NCBI GenBank assembly: GCA_913775005.1
Contig: CAJYKY010000583.1
Location: 1-10,073 of the forward strand
Source of the DNA: an uncultured Achromobacter sp.
GTDB lineage: Bacteria; Pseudomonadota; Gammaproteobacteria; Burkholderiales; Burkholderiaceae_B
Direction of reading: 5' to 3'
DNA: 10,073 nucleotides
Made by a program: the position numbers and the translations under genes. Shown here piece by piece: positions 1-6,655 of this stretch. The notes under the pieces were generated by a model. It was given only the letters and a program-made list of their open reading frames with translations. It had not been told where the DNA came from and did no database searches. Within the stretch, counting starts at the first letter, position 1. Each line of letters opens with the position of its first letter.

Positions 1-692
1 AACGAGCTGGCCGACAGGCCGAACACGATCAGGCTGCCCGACAAGATGCCGGGCATCGCCTGCGGCAGCACGATGCGCGTCAGCGTCTGAAAACGCGAGG
101 CGTTCAACGACAGCGCAGCGTGTTCAACGGTGGGGTCAAGCTTTTGCAGCGACGTCCACACCGGGATCACCATGAAGGGCAGCATCACATGCACCAGGCC
201 GATGATGACGGCGGTGGGCGTATACAAGAGCGGCCCCATGCCCAGCGCGGCGGCGGCCTTGCCGATGACGCCGCTGGGGCCCAGCAGCATGCTCCAGCCG
301 AACGCGCGCACCACCAAAGAGATCAACAGCGGAGACAGCACGACGAGCAGGAAGATGGACCGCCACGGCTTGCTCATGCGCGACAGGATGTAGGCTTCGG
401 GCGCGCCGATCAGCACGCAGATCAAGGTGGTGACGCCGGCGATCCAGAACGTGCGCCAGAAGATTTCCAGAAAATAGCTGTCGGTGACGACGACCGCGTA
501 GTGCTCGAAGGTATGGCCGGGCAAGATGCCGGCGCTGTAATCGAACGGCCGGAACGACAGAACCAGCGTCAAGGCCAGCGGCGTCAGCACCAGGGTCAGG
601 AACACGATGGCCAGCGGCAGCGAACCCAGAATGGCCAGCGTGCCTTCGTTGCGCGGCTTGGGGCCGGCAGCGGCGTGAGTCAGCGTCGCCAT
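1..692 (-). CDS. ABC transporter inner-membrane permease, PotB-like (partial, C-terminus beyond left edge)
   Basis: Read by translating the minus strand from the ATG at 692; the frame stays open to base 1, so 230 residues are visible and the C-terminus is missing. A short charged N-terminus is followed by hydrophobic segments at about residues 18-46, 80-104, 112-135 and 157-180. A textbook EAA loop lies at about residues 190-210 (EHAALSLNASRF, ending in IVLP), which is where an importer permease docks on its ATPase. This arrangement is typical of the PotB/PotH/FbpB-like class that imports polyamines, ferric iron, phosphonates or opines. The ATG lies one base after the stop of the upstream ATPase gene, with an AGAGG ribosome-binding site inside that gene's end, so the two are translationally coupled. 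The second permease and binding protein probably lie further left. The class is clear; the substrate is unknown. Confidence 0.88.
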   Translation of the reverse strand, partial: MATLTHAAAGPKPRNEGTLAILGSLPLAIVFLTLVLTPLALTLVLSFRPFDYSAGILPGHTFEHYAVVVTDSYFLEIFWRTFWIAGVTTLICVLIGAPEAYILSRMSKPWRSIFLLVVLSPLLISLVVRAFGWSMLLGPSGVIGKAAAALGMGPLLYTPTAVIIGLVHVMLPFMVIPVWTSLQKLDPTVEHAALSLNASRFQTLTRIVLPQAMPGILSGSLIVFGLSASS

Positions 693-693
693 G

Positions 694-1791
694 TCAGGCC
701 TCTGCGATGGCGTCGGCCGATTGCGCGGCGGAGCTCTGGGCAGGTGCGCGCAGCACGCGCAACACGCCTTCGGCCCAGTCCAGCCCAATGGCTTCGCCGT
801 CGTCGTGCGGGCGGCGGCCATCGTTGGGCGTCAGCACGGTCAGCGCGCCCACCGGCGAGTCCAGGTCATACATCCACTGGCTGCCCAGGAAATAACGCGT
901 GTTCACCACACAGGACAGCTTGCCCTGGCCCGCCGGCACCGGCACCAGCTTCTCGGGGCGCAGCGACAGCTGCACGGTGTCGCCGTGGCGCAGGCCTTCG
1001 CCATCGACCACCACGCGCAGCGCGCCGGTTTCGACTTCGGCCTGCGCGCCGCAACGCGTGACGCGGCCCGGGAGCAGATTGGTCTTGCCCACAAAGCGCG
1101 AGATGAATTCGGTTTGCGGGTGCTCGTACATGCGAAAGGGCGCATCGACCTGCGTGGCGCGGCCGTCTTGCATGACCACGACGCGATCGCTGATCGACAG
1201 CGCTTCCGCCTGGTCATGCGTGACCATGACGGTGGTGGTGCCGATCTTCTTCTGGATGCTGCGCAGTTCAAACTGCATGTCTTCGCGCAGCTTGGCATCC
1301 AGGTTGGACAAGGGTTCGTCCAGCAGCAGCACGGGCGGGCGAATGACCAGCGCGCGCGACAACGCCACACGTTGGCGCTGCCCGCCGGACAGTTCGCGCG
1401 GATAGCGGTCGGCGTGTTTGTCCAGCTTGACCAGCGCCAGTGCCTCGCGCACACGTTCCTGGCGTTCAGCACGATCCACCTTGCGCATCTTCAGGCCGAA
1501 GGCCACGTTGTCGGCCACGGTCAGGTGCGGGAACAGCGCGTAGCTTTGGAACACGATGCCCAGGCCACGGGTGTTGGGCTTGGCGTGGGTGATGTCGCGC
1601 CCGTCCAGCGTGATGACGCCGCGCGTGACGTCAGCAAAGCCCGCAATCATCTGCAACGTGGTGGTCTTGCCGCAGCCCGAGGGACCCAGCAGCGAGACGA
1701 ATTCGCCTTGCTCTACCGTCAGGTTCAGATCCGAGACGACGCGCAGGTCGCCGTAGTTCTTCGAGACGTTTTCCAGCCGCAGAAATGACAT
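694..1791 (-). CDS. ABC transporter ATP-binding protein, PotA/FbpC class
   Basis: A 365-residue cytoplasmic ATPase energising the permease encoded just downstream. All nucleotide-binding motifs are present: Walker A GPSGCGKTT (36-44), Q-loop Gln82, signature LSGGQ (134-138), Walker B LLLDEP (155-160, Asp158/Glu159), D-loop SNLD and switch His192. From about residue 235 onward there is a TOBE-type C-terminal domain (LSLRPEKL at 275-282), as in PotA, FbpC and related proteins, and the length fits that class. I chose the ATG at 1791, which has GGGG about seven bases upstream; an in-frame TTG at 1797 would add two residues. It is the first gene of an operon, divergent from the IclR gene. The last 15 or so residues are Ala/Ser-rich. 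The family is certain; the substrate (polyamine, iron, opine, phosphonate or other) is not determined by sequence. Confidence 0.93.
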   Translation of the reverse strand: MSFLRLENVSKNYGDLRVVSDLNLTVEQGEFVSLLGPSGCGKTTTLQMIAGFADVTRGVITLDGRDITHAKPNTRGLGIVFQSYALFPHLTVADNVAFGLKMRKVDRAERQERVREALALVKLDKHADRYPRELSGGQRQRVALSRALVIRPPVLLLDEPLSNLDAKLREDMQFELRSIQKKIGTTTVMVTHDQAEALSISDRVVVMQDGRATQVDAPFRMYEHPQTEFISRFVGKTNLLPGRVTRCGAQAEVETGALRVVVDGEGLRHGDTVQLSLRPEKLVPVPAGQGKLSCVVNTRYFLGSQWMYDLDSPVGALTVLTPNDGRRPHDDGEAIGLDWAEGVLRVLRAPAQSSAAQSADAIAEA

Positions 1792-1874
1792 ATCCAAACC
1801 CCGTCGCCCGTTGCGGGCGTTGCGCCGCGTTGTCCGCCGGTTGCGGGGCGGGCTGACGGCTTATTCGATGGCGC

Positions 1875-1904
1875 AGTCTAGGATCGGCCAAAACGCAGGG
1901 TCAA
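1875..1904 (-). promoter_or_regulatory. Candidate sigma-70 promoter for the PotA/PotB-type operon
   Basis: On the minus strand TTGACC (1899-1904, 5 of 6 matches to the -35 consensus) is followed by an 18-base spacer and TAGACT (1875-1880, 4 of 6 matches to the -10 consensus). It points toward the ATPase start at 1791 and would give a leader of roughly 75 bases. The leader contains a small GC hairpin (1805-1819, CGCCCG-TTG-CGGGCG) just upstream of the ribosome-binding site. This is a motif match only and is untested. Confidence 0.4.
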
Positions 1905-1924
1905 TTAGGGTTTTCCGAAGAATC

Positions 1925-1959
1925 GAATTTTTTATTTAATAATTCCATCTATCCGAATT
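1925..1959. promoter_or_regulatory. AT-rich region with alternating GAATT/AATTC half-sites, candidate IclR operator
   Basis: Between the divergent ATPase and IclR genes the sequence turns sharply AT-rich. GAATT (1925-1929), AATTC (1941-1945) and GAATT (1955-1959) alternate in orientation with centres 16 and 14 bases apart, giving two overlapping imperfect dyads. IclR-family proteins commonly bind short inverted repeats next to their own gene and the divergent target operon. The position fits such an operator, but AT-rich sequence produces these short motifs easily. Confidence 0.35.
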
Positions 1960-2005
1960 TCTTGATAAAACTGTGCCAAGTAATTTTGATTGTCGGAACT
2001 CCATA

Positions 2006-2848
2006 ATGAAGAAATCAGAGACAGCGGAAGAGTCGGGCGGCCTGGGCGTATTGCAGCGCGCATTCGCCGTGCTGCGCGTGCTGGCCGATGCCAAGGGCGA
2101 AAAACTGCGTCTGACAGACATCGCGCAACGCACCGGGCAGGCGCAAGCCACGGTGCATCGCGTGCTTCAGGGCTTGATGCAGGAAGGCGTAGTGGAGCAG
2201 CCCGCGCAAAGCAAGGGGTATCAACTCAGCGTGGCGTTCTTCTCGTTGGCGGCGGCGGCCGGCACGCATCAGTCCAGCTTGCGGTCCCTATACCGGCCGG
2301 CGATGCTGCGCCTGTCGGGCATGCTGAACGACACTATTTTTCTGCTGGTGCGCAGCGGCTTTGATGCGGTGTGTGTGGACCGGGTGGACGGCGCCTTCCC
2401 CGTGCGTTCGCACACGGGCGACATCGGCGGCCGCGTGCCGCTGGGCATGGGCCAGGGCGGGCTTGTGCTGCTGGCCAGCCTGCCGGAAGCGGAACGCGAA
2501 GAGGTCATCCGCTTCAACATTCCCCGGCTGCACCATCTGGGTTTCGTCGATGAAATTTCGATGCGTGTGCGCATCCGCGAATGCCAGGAACTGCAATACG
2601 CGCGCAGTCAGGGGCAGGGCGTGTTTCCCAATATTGCGGGGCTGGCGGTGCCGGTCTACGACCCGAATGGCGTGACGGTGGCGGCACTGAGCGTGGCCGC
2701 CCCCATTGAACGCATCAACGATGAACGCCTGCCGCTGATCGTGGAAATGTTGCGCCGCGAGGCCGACGCCATCGGGTCGCAGATCAACCCGTTCGACCCA
2801 GCCTTGCGGCGCCCGAGCCAGTTCCTGGGAACCGGCAACGGGGCCTGA
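2006..2848 (+). CDS. IclR-family transcriptional regulator
   Basis: A 280-residue DNA-binding regulator. Residues about 13-75 form the N-terminal winged helix-turn-helix of the IclR family (LGVLQRAFAVLRVL, then LTDIAQRTGQAQATVHRVL as the helix-turn-helix). Residues about 85-262 are the GAF-like effector-binding domain, with the family's RVPLGMGQGGLVLLASLP segment and the AGLAVPVYDPNG/AALSVAAP strands. The length is typical. I chose the ATG at 2006 (reading MKKSETAEES); an in-frame GTG at 1973 would add 11 residues that do not look like family sequence, and neither start has a strong ribosome-binding site. It is divergent from the PotA-like ATPase gene, so that transporter operon is its most likely target. 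Its stop is 9 bases from the stop of the convergent dehydrogenase gene. The effector is unknown. Confidence 0.92.
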   Translation: MKKSETAEESGGLGVLQRAFAVLRVLADAKGEKLRLTDIAQRTGQAQATVHRVLQGLMQEGVVEQPAQSKGYQLSVAFFSLAAAAGTHQSSLRSLYRPAMLRLSGMLNDTIFLLVRSGFDAVCVDRVDGAFPVRSHTGDIGGRVPLGMGQGGLVLLASLPEAEREEVIRFNIPRLHHLGFVDEISMRVRIRECQELQYARSQGQGVFPNIAGLAVPVYDPNGVTVAALSVAAPIERINDERLPLIVEMLRREADAIGSQINPFDPALRRPSQFLGTGNGA

Positions 2849-2857
2849 TCGGCGGTA

Positions 2858-4021
2858 TCAGGTCGGATACGTGCCGGGCAGCAGGATGCTGCGGTCGCCC
2901 GGCGTGATCGAGCGGCGGCCGCAAAGCGCCATCGTCGTATCCATTTCCTTGTACAGCAGCTCCAGCACGCGGGTGACGCCCGCCTGGCCGTAAGCGCCCA
3001 GGCCGTACAGGAACGCGCGGCCGATCATCGCGCCGCGTGCGCCCAGCGCCACGGCCTTCAGGATGTCTTGGCCGGAACGTACGCCGCCGTCCATCCAGAC
3101 TTCGATCTTCGAACCCACCGCATCCGCAATCGACGGCAGCGCAGCGATGGACGACATGGCGCCGTCCAGCTGGCGCCCGCCGTGGTTGCTGACGATGAGC
3201 GCGTCGGCGCCGCTATTGGCGGCCAGCTGCGCGTCTTCCACATCCAGGATGCCCTTGATGATGAGCTTGCCGCCCCAACGCTGCTTGATCCATTCCACGT
3301 CGTCCCAGCTCAGGCGCGGGTCGAACTGTTCCGCCGTCCAGGCCGACAGCGAAGACAGGTCGCTCACGCCCTTGGCGTGGCCGACGATGTTGCCGAACGT
3401 GCGGCGCTTGGTGCCCAGCATGCCCATGCACCAGCGCGGCTTGGTGGCCAGATTGATGAGGTTGCGCAAGGTGGGCTTGGGCGGCGTGGACAGGCCATTC
3501 TTGATGTCCTTGTGGCGCTGGCCCAGGATCTGCAAGTCCAGCGTCAACACCAGCGCCGTGCAGCCTGCGGCCTTGGCGCGGTCGATCAGGTTGGCGACGA
3601 ACTCGCGGTCGCGCATCACATAAAGCTGGAACCAGAACGGCTTCTTGGTGGCTTCGGCCACGTCTTCCAGCGAGCAAATGCTCATCGTGGACAACGTGAA
3701 GGGCACACCGAAATCGGCAGCGGCCTTGGCCGCCAGAATCTCGCCATCGGCATGCTGCATGCCGGTCAGGCCCGTCGGCGCAATCGCCAGCGGCATCACC
3801 ACGTCGTGACCCGCCAGCGTGGTGCGCAACGACCGGCCTTCCATGTTCACCGCCACGCGCTGGCGCAGCTTGATCTTCTGGAAATCGCTTTCATTGGCGC
3901 GATACGTGCCTTCGGTCCAGGCGCCGGAATCGGCGTAGTCATAGAACATGCGCGGCACGCGCTGTTGCGCAATGGCGCGCAAATCTTCGATGCAGGTGAT
4001 CGTAGAAAGGTTAGCGGTCAT
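2858..4021 (-). CDS. FMN-dependent alpha-hydroxy-acid dehydrogenase (LldD/glycolate-oxidase family)
   Basis: A 387-residue TIM-barrel flavoenzyme that oxidises an L-2-hydroxy acid (lactate, glycolate, mandelate or a longer one) to the 2-keto acid. Family residues are in place: the N-terminal FYDYADSGA segment (26-34), APTGLTGM in the FMN site (81-88), FWFQLYVMRDR (129-139), active-site Lys256 in IIKGIL, the catalytic His280 and substrate-binding Arg283 in SNHGGRQLDG (278-287), and the FMN-phosphate loop DGGVRSG (311-317) with GRAFLYG (334-340). The length matches bacterial LldD-type enzymes. The segment LTLDLQILGQRHKDIKNG resembles proteobacterial lactate-dehydrogenase-like members, but substrate specificity cannot be assigned, so I give no symbol. 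The ATG at 4021 has no purine-rich ribosome-binding site; the preceding bases are pyrimidine-rich. The gene follows the PhyH-type dioxygenase gene on the same strand after 207 bases. Confidence 0.92.
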   Translation of the reverse strand: MTANLSTITCIEDLRAIAQQRVPRMFYDYADSGAWTEGTYRANESDFQKIKLRQRVAVNMEGRSLRTTLAGHDVVMPLAIAPTGLTGMQHADGEILAAKAAADFGVPFTLSTMSICSLEDVAEATKKPFWFQLYVMRDREFVANLIDRAKAAGCTALVLTLDLQILGQRHKDIKNGLSTPPKPTLRNLINLATKPRWCMGMLGTKRRTFGNIVGHAKGVSDLSSLSAWTAEQFDPRLSWDDVEWIKQRWGGKLIIKGILDVEDAQLAANSGADALIVSNHGGRQLDGAMSSIAALPSIADAVGSKIEVWMDGGVRSGQDILKAVALGARGAMIGRAFLYGLGAYGQAGVTRVLELLYKEMDTTMALCGRRSITPGDRSILLPGTYPT

Positions 4022-4078
4022 GGGAGGTCTGAGAGTGATAGGGGTGCGCCAGCTGCGGTTCGTATTTTTAGAGTCTGG

Positions 4079-4099
4079 AGCCGCCGGCTGCGGGCGGCT
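4079..4099. repeat. GC-rich inverted repeat in the leader of the hydroxy-acid dehydrogenase gene
   Basis: AGCCGCC (4079-4085) and GGCGGCT (4093-4099) form a 7-base stem around a 7-base loop. The repeat lies in the 207-base gap between the dioxygenase stop and the dehydrogenase start. No T-run follows on the minus strand, so a classical terminator in the operon direction is not supported. Confidence 0.5.
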
Positions 4100-4154
4100 T
4101 TGCCACTGCGCATAGGCGTTATCGCCCTGCGGCGCCGCCCAGTATACGCGCCGA

Positions 4155-4179
4155 GGCCGGCAAGCGTCGCTTGCCGGCC
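4155..4179. repeat. Perfect 12-base inverted repeat (hairpin) downstream of the PhyH-family gene
   Basis: Bases 4155-4166 (GGCCGGCAAGCG) are exactly complementary to 4168-4179 (CGCTTGCCGGCC) about a single central base, giving a very stable hairpin. It lies about 50 bases past the stop of the dioxygenase gene. No T-tract follows on the minus strand, so it may be an mRNA-stabilising or factor-dependent terminator structure, or a copy of a dispersed intergenic palindrome. The dyad is certain; its role is inferred. Confidence 0.6.
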
Positions 4180-4228
4180 CCGTTCGCCCCCCCTCTGACC
4201 GGCGCTCTGCGGCCCCGGCCCACCCAAG

Positions 4229-5125
4229 CTATCTCGGCCAGACCTTGCTGACCGCGCGGATCGTTGCCCACGCCACCCAGCGCGGGCTGGTCAGCCGTGC
4301 GCCGGGCAAGCGGCGCATCACATCCACGGCCAGCCCGCCGCGCTTGTGCCACTGCTTCTTGCGCGTCTGGCTGTCCGTCCAGCGGCCTTCCAGCCACGGG
4401 AATTCCCGGCGCCCCGGCTTATACACAGGCGGCGTGTTGTAGATCAGGATGTACGCCAGCCGAGGCGACGGCGACGTATTCGGGCCGGTGAAGTGCAGCG
4501 TGCGCGCGTCATGCACGGTGATGCCGCCCGGGTCCAGTGGTTCCGGCACGGCCTGGTCGCGCGCAAAGTCGCCGCAGCATTCCAGCGGGTGCAGGCTCTT
4601 GTCGCCGCCCGGTGAACGGTGCTCCAGCACGTCCCACTTGTTGGACCCGGGAATGAACTGCATGCAGCCGTTCTCGACCGTCGCCGGTTGCAGCGCCAGC
4701 CAGATGCTCAGCTCGTTGTAGACGAAGTCCGGCGAGCGGAACGCCTCGTCCTGATGCCACGGCGTCTCGGGACCGAACGGGCCGGGCTTGAGCAGCGCGT
4801 GTTCGCCGTAAAGCGCCGCCTCTTCGCCCAGCAGCTGGCGCGCCAGATCCAGCGTGCGCTCGTGGTAGGCAGTCTTCAGCAAACCGGGGGCATAATGACG
4901 CGGATCGTGCAGGCTGGGAAACTTGGCAGGCTTGGACGGGTCATCGCGACTGACGAAGTCGTACTGCGCGCCCTCGTTGTAGCCGGTCTTGTTTGCAAAC
5001 AGGTCCAGCAGGGTCCGCCGGATGTAACCCACCTCGTCTTGCGGGCACATATCCTTCAGGGCCAGGTACCCCTGGTCCCTGTAGCGCGCTGTCTCTGCTT
5101 CCGACAACAAACTGGTCTCTTCCAT
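4229..5125 (-). CDS. Phytanoyl-CoA dioxygenase (PhyH) family Fe(II)/2-oxoglutarate oxygenase
   Basis: A 298-residue cytoplasmic enzyme of the PhyH family, which hydroxylates an organic substrate using O2, Fe(II) and 2-oxoglutarate. The metal-binding triad is visible as His124-x-Asp126 in TPWHQDEAF and His211 in TLHFTGPN. Arg222 in SPRLAYILIYN is at the position expected to bind the 2-oxoglutarate carboxylate. The core strands ELSIWLALQPATVENGCMQF (138-157) and FIPGSN are typical, and the length suits the family. The ATG at 5125 is preceded by GGAG at good spacing. The C-terminus is basic and Trp-rich. The neighbour downstream on the same strand is an alpha-hydroxy-acid dehydrogenase, and the acylphosphatase gene is divergent. 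Family members act on very different substrates (acyl-CoAs, ectoine, antibiotics), so the substrate is not assigned. Confidence 0.9.
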   Translation of the reverse strand: MEETSLLSEAETARYRDQGYLALKDMCPQDEVGYIRRTLLDLFANKTGYNEGAQYDFVSRDDPSKPAKFPSLHDPRHYAPGLLKTAYHERTLDLARQLLGEEAALYGEHALLKPGPFGPETPWHQDEAFRSPDFVYNELSIWLALQPATVENGCMQFIPGSNKWDVLEHRSPGGDKSLHPLECCGDFARDQAVPEPLDPGGITVHDARTLHFTGPNTSPSPRLAYILIYNTPPVYKPGRREFPWLEGRWTDSQTRKKQWHKRGGLAVDVMRRLPGARLTSPRWVAWATIRAVSKVWPR

Positions 5126-5285
5126 AGTGGCTTCTCCAAGCTCTGATAGCGGGTGTTCCCGTTGGCACGTTTTGACATGAGCACTAACGTATCGCTTCGA
5201 CCCCCGCCGGGCCTATAGACCATCCGCCGTAGCCATAACCGCCTACGCACATTGCGCTGGCGACGCATCATCCGAAGGAAAAACC

Positions 5286-5594
5286 ATGCAAGACCCTCAA
5301 CACCCCGTTCCGGCCGATACCGCTTTGGAAACTGTTCTTGTCAGCATTACCGGCACGGTCCAGGGCGTGGGGTATCGCCACGCCACGGTCAGACGCGCGC
5401 ACATGCTGGGTGTGACGGGATGGGTGCAGAATCTGTTGGACGGCACGGTCGAAGCCCTGGTGCAAGGCACACCCGACCAGGTGGATCACATGCTGGAATG
5501 GTTGCGCCGCGGCCCGCCGGGCGCGGTGGTCGCCGACATCACTACCCGCCGGGAGTACACCGACAAGCGTTACATCTGCTTCGAACAGGTCTGA
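5286..5594 (+). CDS. Acylphosphatase
   Basis: A 102-residue protein predicted to hydrolyse acyl phosphates to a carboxylate and phosphate in the cytoplasm. The acylphosphatase signature GTVQGVGYRHA spans residues 23-33, with catalytic Arg31. The second signature GVTGWVQNLLDGTVEALVQG (42-61) carries catalytic Asn49. The family is usually about 90-100 residues, so this is complete with a slightly longer polar N-terminus of about 12 residues. The ATG at 5286 has a good ribosome-binding site (AAGGA, spacer of about six). It stands alone, divergent from the dioxygenase gene and convergent with the exporter gene. A TTGACA lies at 5172-5177, but no good -10 box was found at normal spacing. Confidence 0.93.
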   Translation: MQDPQHPVPADTALETVLVSITGTVQGVGYRHATVRRAHMLGVTGWVQNLLDGTVEALVQGTPDQVDHMLEWLRRGPPGAVVADITTRREYTDKRYICFEQV

Positions 5595-5681
5595 TGGCGC
5601 CAGCCGGCATCGCCGGTAGGGTGTAATCCGGTCAGCTGAGAGGGGTGCCCCATTAGGGGGTGCGAGGGTACGGGTGGAAGG

Positions 5682-6602
5682 TTACCGGCCGCGCAGCCAG
5701 CGTCCGCCCACCTGGTTGATGATCAGGCCGGCCAGCACGCAGCCGGCGCCCAGCCACTGCAAGGGTTGCAGGCTTTCGCCAAACGCCATCGACGCCGCCC
5801 ACAGCCCCACCACGGGAACCAGCAGCGAGAACGGCGCGATCTTGGCGGCAGGGTGGCGCGTGAGCAGCTGCGTCCACAAGGTATAGGCCAGCAAGGTCGC
5901 CAGCACCGCCAGGTACAGCACCGACAGCGCCTCACCCCAGCCTATGCCCGTAATCATGCCCACCACCGGCTCCCAGCCGTCGATCAGCACGGCCAGCACG
6001 AAGAAGGGCAACACCGGCGCCGCGCTGCTCCAGGCGATGAAGGCGAAGGGGTCATAGCCAGGCGCCTTGCGGCTGGCCAAGCGGACGATCATGTTGGACA
6101 CCGCCCACATGAACGCGCCACCCAGCGTCAGCACGAAGCCCAGCATCGTCATCTGGCCGGGCCCATCGCCGCGGCCGCCGGCAATCACCGCCAGGCCCAA
6201 GGCAGCCACGCCCAAGCCGATCCAGTGATGCCGCCGCGCGCGTTCGCCCAGCACGGGCGCGGCAAGCAGCAGCGTGAAGAAGGCCTGCGTCTGGATCACC
6301 AGCGACGCCATGCCCGCCGGCATGCCGAACTTCAACGCGGTGAACAACAGGCCGAATTGGCCCAGCCCCTGCACGAGCCCGTAGGCCGCGATCCAGTGCC
6401 ACGGCAGCTGTGGCCGGCGCACGAAAAGGATCAGGGGAAAGGCCGCCAGCGCGAATCGCAGCGCGCCCAGCATCATGGGGGACAAGCCCCGCATGCCGAC
6501 CTTCATGACAACAAAATTAAGACCCCAGATGACGACAACCGCCAAGGCGCAGCAATAGTCTTTTCGGGATAGATGAGTGGCCGGATGCGTGGTCGAGGAC
6601 AT
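5682..6602 (-). CDS. eamA: EamA-type DMT transporter, probable amino-acid metabolite exporter
   Basis: A 306-residue inner-membrane protein of the drug/metabolite transporter superfamily. Two EamA repeats are visible (about residues 15-142 and 153-297) with roughly ten hydrophobic segments, and each repeat carries the usual Gly-Glu near its end (GER at 119-121, GES at 275-277). It resembles E. coli EamA (YdeD, the O-acetylserine/cysteine exporter) from memory: SRKD at the N-terminus, VVIWGLNFVVMKVG (23-36), FGMPAGMASLV (92-102) and LSLLVPVVGL-like residues at 258-267. The ATG at 6602 gives about nine residues more than the E. coli protein, and no clear ribosome-binding site is seen. It follows the threonine aldolase gene by 53 bases on the same strand and may share its message. 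The substrate assignment is by similarity only. Confidence 0.85.
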   Translation of the reverse strand: MSSTTHPATHLSRKDYCCALAVVVIWGLNFVVMKVGMRGLSPMMLGALRFALAAFPLILFVRRPQLPWHWIAAYGLVQGLGQFGLLFTALKFGMPAGMASLVIQTQAFFTLLLAAPVLGERARRHHWIGLGVAALGLAVIAGGRGDGPGQMTMLGFVLTLGGAFMWAVSNMIVRLASRKAPGYDPFAFIAWSSAAPVLPFFVLAVLIDGWEPVVGMITGIGWGEALSVLYLAVLATLLAYTLWTQLLTRHPAAKIAPFSLLVPVVGLWAASMAFGESLQPLQWLGAGCVLAGLIINQVGGRWLRGR

Positions 6603-6655
6603 CCGGCATTATCGCATCGCCGGCATGCTCGGGCGACGCTCAAAACACAACAATC

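Noticed and set aside
120..1061. Plus-strand open frame over the permease and the end of the ATPase gene
   Set aside because: Low-complexity His/Gln/Arg-rich product opposite a permease with a clear EAA loop.
691..1788. Long plus-strand open frame opposite the PotA-like ATPase gene
   Set aside because: It is antisense to a gene with every ABC ATPase motif. Its translation is rich in His, Gln, Arg and Ala with no recognisable domain, the usual shadow in high-GC DNA.
4141..4146. TATACT on the minus strand, a possible -10 for the dehydrogenase gene
   Set aside because: No -35-like hexamer at suitable spacing; the upstream bases are the 4155-4179 hairpin.
3068..4198. Long plus-strand open frame opposite the hydroxy-acid dehydrogenase gene
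   Set aside because: It is a mirror frame of a well-supported FMN enzyme, with low-complexity Arg/His/Ala-rich composition and no domain.
5172..5177. TTGACA hexamer upstream of the acylphosphatase gene
   Set aside because: A perfect -35 match but no acceptable -10 at 16-18 bases; the TATAGA at 5214-5219 is 36 bases away.
5604..5616. CCGGC-ATC-GCCGG dyad after the acylphosphatase stop
   Set aside because: Only a 5-base stem with no T-run on either side, too weak to call a terminator although the position between convergent genes would suit one.
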